Assembly (NCBI GenBank): GCA_037576195.1
Contig: CM075103.1
Span: 12,772,001 to 12,836,000, forward strand
Direction: 5' to 3'
DNA: 64,000 nucleotides
Source: Phytoseiulus persimilis
Taxonomy: Eukaryota; Arthropoda; Arachnida; Mesostigmata; Phytoseiidae
Every line of letters begins with the position of its first letter. Position 1 is the first letter of the stretch. The position numbers were made by a program, and so were the translations under genes. Shown here one piece after another: positions 58,966 to 64,000 of the stretch. The notes under the pieces were generated by a model. That model worked only from the letters and a program-made list of their open reading frames with translations. It ran no database searches and was not told where the DNA came from.

Positions 58966-61900
58966 AGCTCCTGAAGTGCTAGAAGCCGGAATAGATTGAT
59001 CATTCGTTAGCGATCACGATCGGATCTCAGAGGCTTCTCTCGTTATTTATTTGAGTGAGTTCATCGCTTGTGATCTTCCGGGTTCGTCGAAAGGCGTATT
59101 CTTCCTTTCGAGAGAGCTCAAGGCGTTCCGAGGCGATGGAATTCCGTCTGAACTCTTGGTGACAACAAAGAACATCTCCTGAAATCTTCGGAGTGGATCA
59201 GGGCCGATGGGCCAACGTACTGTTTCAAATGGAAGGGACATTTTTTGTCCGGTTCTTTGAGTGCGAAAGAAACAAATCACGCCAGACACGGCCCCTTGCG
59301 GAGAAAAAAAACTGACGTCTGACAATATGAGACATAATTTTGGTTTTCACTCCGTGGTGGACAAGCAGGATGTTTCGTCATGAAATCTTCAGCATCGACG
59401 GTTTGAAAGAAGCCGCGAGTCCAAAGGATTGCGAGGGCCCCCCACATCCCGACCCAGGTATATTCTCTGTATATGGATGAATATCCGAGCAGAACGCCGA
59501 GATAATGGGAGAGGCGGTTGAACGTTCCTGTTCAAGATTCGACTCTCGGGCGGAAGCCGAGAATGTTGCTGCTCTTTTTGAGCAGCAACAAGCAAAAATG
59601 AAACTCTTTACTGTTCAATCCTTTTCTTAGCCCCTCGTAGGACTGGTTCACGGGCCAGAACGTCACTCGCGTCTCCGGGAGATTACGCGCATAACCAGTA
59701 TGCATATTTCAGAAGCCTCGCCGTATTTATGGCTTCCTTCCTTCCCGCCACCAGCGCCAGCAGCGGATCCGGCGATACTCGTACAGCAGCGGGCAGAAAC
59801 TTTCACGAGAAGATGTTTGCGAAATCGCTCGGAACACCGTATCACGTTGATCAGGAGTCATATCCAGCGGCTTTTCGTGGACCCCCATGCGGTTTGGGAC
59901 ATCGATATCCTATCAGCCTGACAGTCACGGTTTCCATCTCACCTCCTCAGAATATTTCTCCCCAAACAGGAGCGTCAGAACGGGCCTAAACTCGCTGTCT
60001 CGTAGCCACGGGGTGACTTATCGACGTGTTTGGAAGAAGAGCCGCCTCAAATGCTTATCGCCGGCTTAATCCGGACTCCGCTGAGCAACTTCTCTTGAAA
60101 GGAGAATCCGTCGGTCGCGGTGTGTCTCAAGCACTGTGCCGGCGTCACTTTCCCGATGACAGAAAATCCCCTTCTCCGATCGGCGGCTAACTCTCTCCCT
60201 GGAGGATGTACCGGGTAGAGAGGTTGTTTGGAATCAATGGCACTCGGCACTGAAGTTTCCTTCGGGATCGTGTCAAGTCAGCAAAACAGCCCCGTAGCAT
60301 TTCGTGACCACACCCAACGGATGAACATCGCCGGAAGAGGATCGTAGCTGATTCAGTTCGATTCAAGAAATCGGAACCAGCTTGATGGAGTATCAAGTTT
60401 GCGAAATCGTTTGCCGCTCTCGACGCTGTCGGGGTTGTCTGATGCCACAGCCACGCTTTCATTGGCTCCCCCGGCGGGTCTCGCTTCGGATGCGCTTCAC
60501 GCACTCCAAGATTTGACCGGAATTTGTCAGGAGCTTGGTCAGACACCAGTTTGTCGCTGGATAATTTGTTTGAGAGTGTCTTCATAACAGCACGCAGTTG
60601 TTTTTCGCTGTAGTAGGCCGCAGTTCGTTCAAGTATCTACAAGGAAAAGGCGTATAACTAGCTGGAATGGCGGGTTCTCCCGCGAGGCGACGACATATCT
60701 CGAATATCCGCTTGAGCGCTCAACGAAAGGGGAACACAGCGATAAGCGGATCATGATAGGCAGCGCCAGGAGAAGATTCCAGAGTTGTTTATTCTATCGA
60801 GGGGAACGAAGTGACGCCAACGAGTTCCTTCCGGCTCTAGAACGGGAATCGTGGCAACGGAAACCGGTGAGCCGAGGGTGTCAACGTGTAGTTCTCTCCC
60901 CGACACGCGCTTCAATCCCGTGCCGGGTAACTCCACTGGCAAAAAGCTCCATACCATGACGGGCTGGAGCAGAGATGATGTCACTGAAATGTAAATCCGC
61001 CGGGGCCGGGGTTCGCGTCGTGCATGGATGTCACTCCCGGAACGGTGATGCCACGGGGAGAGCTCAAATCTCGGGCGGGGAAATCCTGCCTGGGGGAAAA
61101 AGGCGAGAGAAAGCGAGTAAACGTCCATGTTGGAACTAACTGCTCCACCCAAGCGAGGTCTCATCCTTTCGGGTCGACACGAGTGGGCTCTGGATTGACT
61201 TGCTCTCCACAAGTCGATTCTGCTGTGTTGACGAAGGTGATCTCTTCGCGAAAGCCGAGAATCATGATATGGGGTGAAACTACTCGCGGGAGAGTTTCCG
61301 CGGCCAACTTCATGTACTTAAGAAATCTCTACGCATCATCCACTAGAATCTGGTGATCGGATTGCGAAGCTTGACCTCTGACTTGAGATGGAGCCGACGC
61401 CAAGAATGGCGAGAAACAGGTTCGGCGTCGCAAGGGTGAAATCATCGATACGGCGAGGTCGACGAGGAGCCTTGACCAAGGATCATTTCCGAGCGATGTT
61501 GAGCAAGGGTTTCCGACACGGAAGGCATCCAGGAAGCGCCCAGAACTTGGTGGTTCATCCGATCCTCAGATGAGGGATGAGTGAATCGAAGAGGAAACAG
61601 AACAGATTGTGTTTGTGGATGAAGGAGTATTTCTGGCAAGGATGGAGGAGATCACGTATCCTTCCGGTGGCCGGAAGTGTGGAATGCCTGATGAATCGGG
61701 GCTCCTGACTCGGGGGGGTCTATTTGTCAAACTGAAGGCGTCAGATACGGAGTTCGCCCAGTTCGGCGGGCGGAAAAGGAGGACACCGACCAGGAGCAGC
61801 TCCAGAGCTCCTTTGAATGTCTGGTACGATGAACTCTCAGACAATTGGTTCGGCCTACGTATACTCGTAGAATATGTTGCTCAAGAAAGGTACCAGTTGA

Positions 61901-62166
61901 GACAAGGATGGACTTTAAGTCGGTATTTTGCGTCGGTGGCTCCTCTAATTCCGTCACGACGCTGACGAGCATATGCGTCCTCCCTCCCGTCTCTGGTTCC
62001 CCTCTTCCTCCCAAGCTCAAAAGCCCTCCCTCTCCCCCATGAGAATTTTCGTTCCGGCTTCATGAAATGCATGTCAATATTTATGATCGTATGCTCCACA
62101 GGGATCACACGTAATACGAGTTTCGCAATCACAGATAAGGTGTCCTCCTGGAGAATGTAGATTCAG
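58966..62166. other. intergenic, no supported gene
   Basis: Lies between the convergent 3' ends of the two genes. ORFs of up to 153 codons (60751..61212, -) are unrecognised. No AATAAA was seen just downstream of the protease stop on the minus strand. CATAAA (62083..62088, minus strand) is a weaker candidate. Confidence 0.4.
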
Positions 62167-62331
62167 CTAGGACGAGTTCAACACTTGTTGCATCCAATCG
62201 GAGTATTTAGCTACCCGGGTATAGGATCCAGGATAGCCTTTCTCAGCACAACGCCGTCCGAACGAAGTCACTCCGATAACGGTGTATCGTCCTTTGTCGT
62301 TGAGGAGCATCAAGGGACCGCCGGAGTCACC
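62167..62331 (-). CDS. serine protease last exon with GDSGGP
   Basis: The acceptor TCTTTCCAG ends at 62332. The exon starts with GDSGGPLM, so the intron sits directly before the catalytic serine motif. It then encodes the C-terminal strand and helix (VIGVTSFGRRCAEKGYPG, YTRVAKYSDWM) and a TAG stop at 62167..62169. Length and C-terminus are normal for the family. Confidence 0.9.
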   Translation of the reverse strand, partial: GDSGGPLMLLNDKGRYTVIGVTSFGRRCAEKGYPGSYTRVAKYSDWMQQVLNSS

Positions 62332-64000
62332 CTGGAAAGAATCAAACGATCAACCGAGTTCTCGATTAAGATCTCTCGAGTGTGGCTAGTAGATGCGAGA
62401 GCGCTCCCAAGTTGGGAGCCGGAGTTGAGAGTCCCAACTCCGACGAGCCGACAACACGATCGAGTGGTCCGCTCGGCCCGCACTTCACGTGTCGATTTGC
62501 ACCTGAAACACGGGTGGTCAGAGCTCGAACCCTGGGTTCGAGCCCCACCGTTTGCGCTCTGAATTCAAGAATAGTTTCGATGATTCGTTTTGCCTCGTTG
62601 GACCGCTGGCAAGAGGATCGATTCCTCGCCTCTGGTCTATCGCGAGAACAGGGTCTCAGCTCCGGAGGGAAATGATTTGATCATGATCCGGAATTCTCGG
62701 AGAAACAATTTGGTACAAGCCTATTGAGGAGCAACGAGCGTATCGCGCGCATTGTCGGGTCGTGCCGTTGGACACGTACGGGGTCAAGGTGCTCAATGGC
62801 TCGTACGCGACGGCTTCCACGTGTCGAGTTCGTGACTCAATCGAGCGTGATGTGACCACAATTCAGATCAACAAACGCGTAATGAGAACCGCTCGAGCGT
62901 AATCAGAAGCGGCTGCTCTGTCATATGATGTAACCAGGTCTGCTGCGATGTTGGACTGGCCAGAAACACGATTTTGCTGTTCGCTCCCTCTGTCCGCCGG
63001 AGTAGAAGCGGGCCCTCAGCACGAGGACTGCGTCAAAAACGAGCTTTTCCTCGGCGGAGGTTTTCGTGGAGTGTGAGAGCTTCTCGAAATTCGGAGCTCA
63101 TGGAACAGTTCTCGAGTTTTAGTCCTATTCATGGATGCAACGAATCCTTACCCTGCAGGTGTCCCGATCACCCTGTAAACTGCCTGCGCAGAGGTAGTTA
63201 TCGTTGAACCGAATCACAGTTCTCTTGAAGGCCTCTTTACAAGTGTCCAACGACTGCACCGGCAGGGTTGTCTCTTGGAGTATGGAGCTCGCGGGGCCGG
63301 CTAGAAAGAAGTGGATTTCAGAACATTGTTCGAAAACTCTGGGGTTCATCCAAGAGGCATGTCTGGCTGACCGACGTTCAGGGCCGTTTGTGCAGGGAGA
63401 GAGCAGCTTCGAGATTTAGTCACCGCGTCCAGGATCCGGAGCAGGAACACAGTCCGGACAAATTGAAATGGTGGCGAAGGGAGATACTCGGTCTCTCTCG
63501 AAACCCGTCTCCCGCCATCCATGAAGATATTGACCCTCAGCTACCGTTGCGGAACCGATTTGTCCCATCAAGTCGGCATTGTGTTTTTGTGTTCAGACAT
63601 TTCGAGGACATTCTTCGGCACAAGGAAGAGGAGAAAGTAGAAAAGTGCGCCGCCAATCGGTCCGGTATTCCCGACATCTCCGTTGGCGTCGACTTCAACG
63701 TCTCGGAACTGTCCAGTGCACGGAAGATTTCCGCCAATCGAGTCCCGGAAACAGTCCTTCACCACTCCGGGGCTCCTCCGAGTCAGGGCCTGAACGTCAG
63801 CGGGGGAGGATCGAGATCGATCCGTTCGTCGTGAGGTCACAGGAAGTCAACCTACCGTAGTAGAGCTCTCCCCAGCCGGCGACGTTGGCGCTGCGTCCTT
63901 TATATTCACTATCGTCCCCGACGGTGTCCGGAACGCAGATGGGAGCGATTCCTTGTCCATAAGGTACGGCGCGTCGAAGACTGCGGTGGTTTGGGGTCAA
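62167..64000 (-). CDS. trypsin-like S1 serine protease, 3' part (three exons)
   Basis: A chymotrypsin-fold endopeptidase, probably secreted and cutting after Arg or Lys. The spliced product reads RRAVPYGQGIAPICVPD, then NVAGWGELYYA (around the conserved GWG), LPVQSLDTCKEAF, NYLCAG, DTCRGDSGGPLM (catalytic Ser in GDSGGP) and GYPGSYTRV, ending WMQQVLNSS before TAG at 62167..62169. Asp six residues before the Ser (D189) and Gly in TSFG and PG (216, 226) indicate a trypsin-type pocket. Pro rather than Tyr at position 225 argues against the sodium-binding form. The exons join in frame at GT-AG borders: 64000..63856, 63300..63152 and 62331..62167, with introns of 555 and 820 bases. An acceptor AG at 63982..63981 may start the first visible exon at 63980. 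His57, Asp102, the signal peptide and any clip domain lie upstream, outside the window. Confidence 0.9.
62382..62560. repeat. small inverted repeats inside a protease intron
   Basis: Nested hairpins: AGTTGGGA with TCCCAACT, GGAGTTG with CAACTCC (62412..62440), and a perfect GCTCGAACCC-T-GGGTTCGAGC palindrome (62523..62543). GGGTTCGAGCCCC resembles a tRNA B box, but no cloverleaf can be drawn. It may be a decayed MITE or tRNA-derived repeat. Confidence 0.3.
63152..63300 (-). CDS. serine protease exon up to DTCR
   Basis: The acceptor TTCTTTCTAG ends at 63301 and the donor GTAAGG starts at 63151. It encodes GPASSILQETTLPVQSLDTC through NDNYLCAGSLQGDRDTCR, with the two disulfide cysteines (DTC and LCAG) and pocket residue D189. 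It ends on a codon boundary. Confidence 0.88.
63856..64000 (-). CDS. serine protease exon carrying IAPICVP and GWG
   Basis: Open from the window edge to a GTAGGT donor whose GT is at 63855..63854. It encodes the cysteine of IAPICVP that normally pairs with the activation peptide or light chain in two-chain proteases, and the AGWGE strand. It ends after the first base of a codon completed in the next exon (Ala). CCACCGCAG ending at 63981 could be its true 5' acceptor. Confidence 0.85.

Noticed and set aside
62520..62548. tRNA-like GGTTCGAGCCCC
   Set aside because: The B-box-like word is part of a palindrome. No A box at proper distance and no acceptor stem could be found. Similar TTCGAATCC words at 28610 and 44890 fail for the same reason.

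Overview
The window looks like nuclear DNA of an animal, most likely an arthropod and perhaps an arachnid such as a mite (a guess from gene style and repeat content, not proven). There is no dense operon-like gene packing, and CpG and TCGA words are common, so the sequence shows no CpG depletion. The one clear gene is split by GT-AG introns. Relics of mariner, hAT and LINE transposons occur, along with many short non-autonomous elements.

Only two protein-coding genes can be supported, both in the last 6 kb. At 58225..58653 (+) a 142-residue secreted, mostly helical protein of unknown family is read as one exon with an AATAAA signal downstream. At 62167..64000 (-) lie the last three exons of a trypsin-like S1 serine protease. 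They carry the GDSGGP serine motif and the Asp of a trypsin-type S1 pocket. The His and Asp catalytic exons lie beyond position 64000.

The first 58 kb holds no convincing gene. ORFs up to about 226 codons occur, usually with a similar ORF on the other strand, and none resembles a family I know. This stretch is best read as intergenic or intronic DNA seeded with decayed repeats. They are: a TA-flanked 217-bp MITE (5.9 kb); two copies of a ~117-bp MITE (22.7 and 48.0 kb); a hAT C-terminal relic (23.2 kb); a ~410-bp inverted duplication (28.6-29.0 kb); a 423-bp hAT-type MITE with an imperfect 8-bp target duplication (31.5-31.9 kb); a nearly complete 610-bp palindrome flanked by TA (40.1-40.7 kb); a ~45-bp minisatellite (45.7-46.7 kb); a broken mariner transposase (47.2-47.9 kb); a LINE tail with a CCHC motif (49.4-49.75 kb); and an element with ~70-bp terminal inverted repeats (54.36-55.0 kb). 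A diverged dispersed repeat links 37.1 kb with 45.6 kb.

The most notable theme is the number of foldback or palindromic elements of different sequence in one window, plus a dense cluster of ACGT motifs near 16.0 kb that could be regulatory. I saw no rRNA, tRNA, CRISPR array or prokaryotic feature. All calls come from reading the sequence by eye, so percent identities are approximate and family assignments need database searches.
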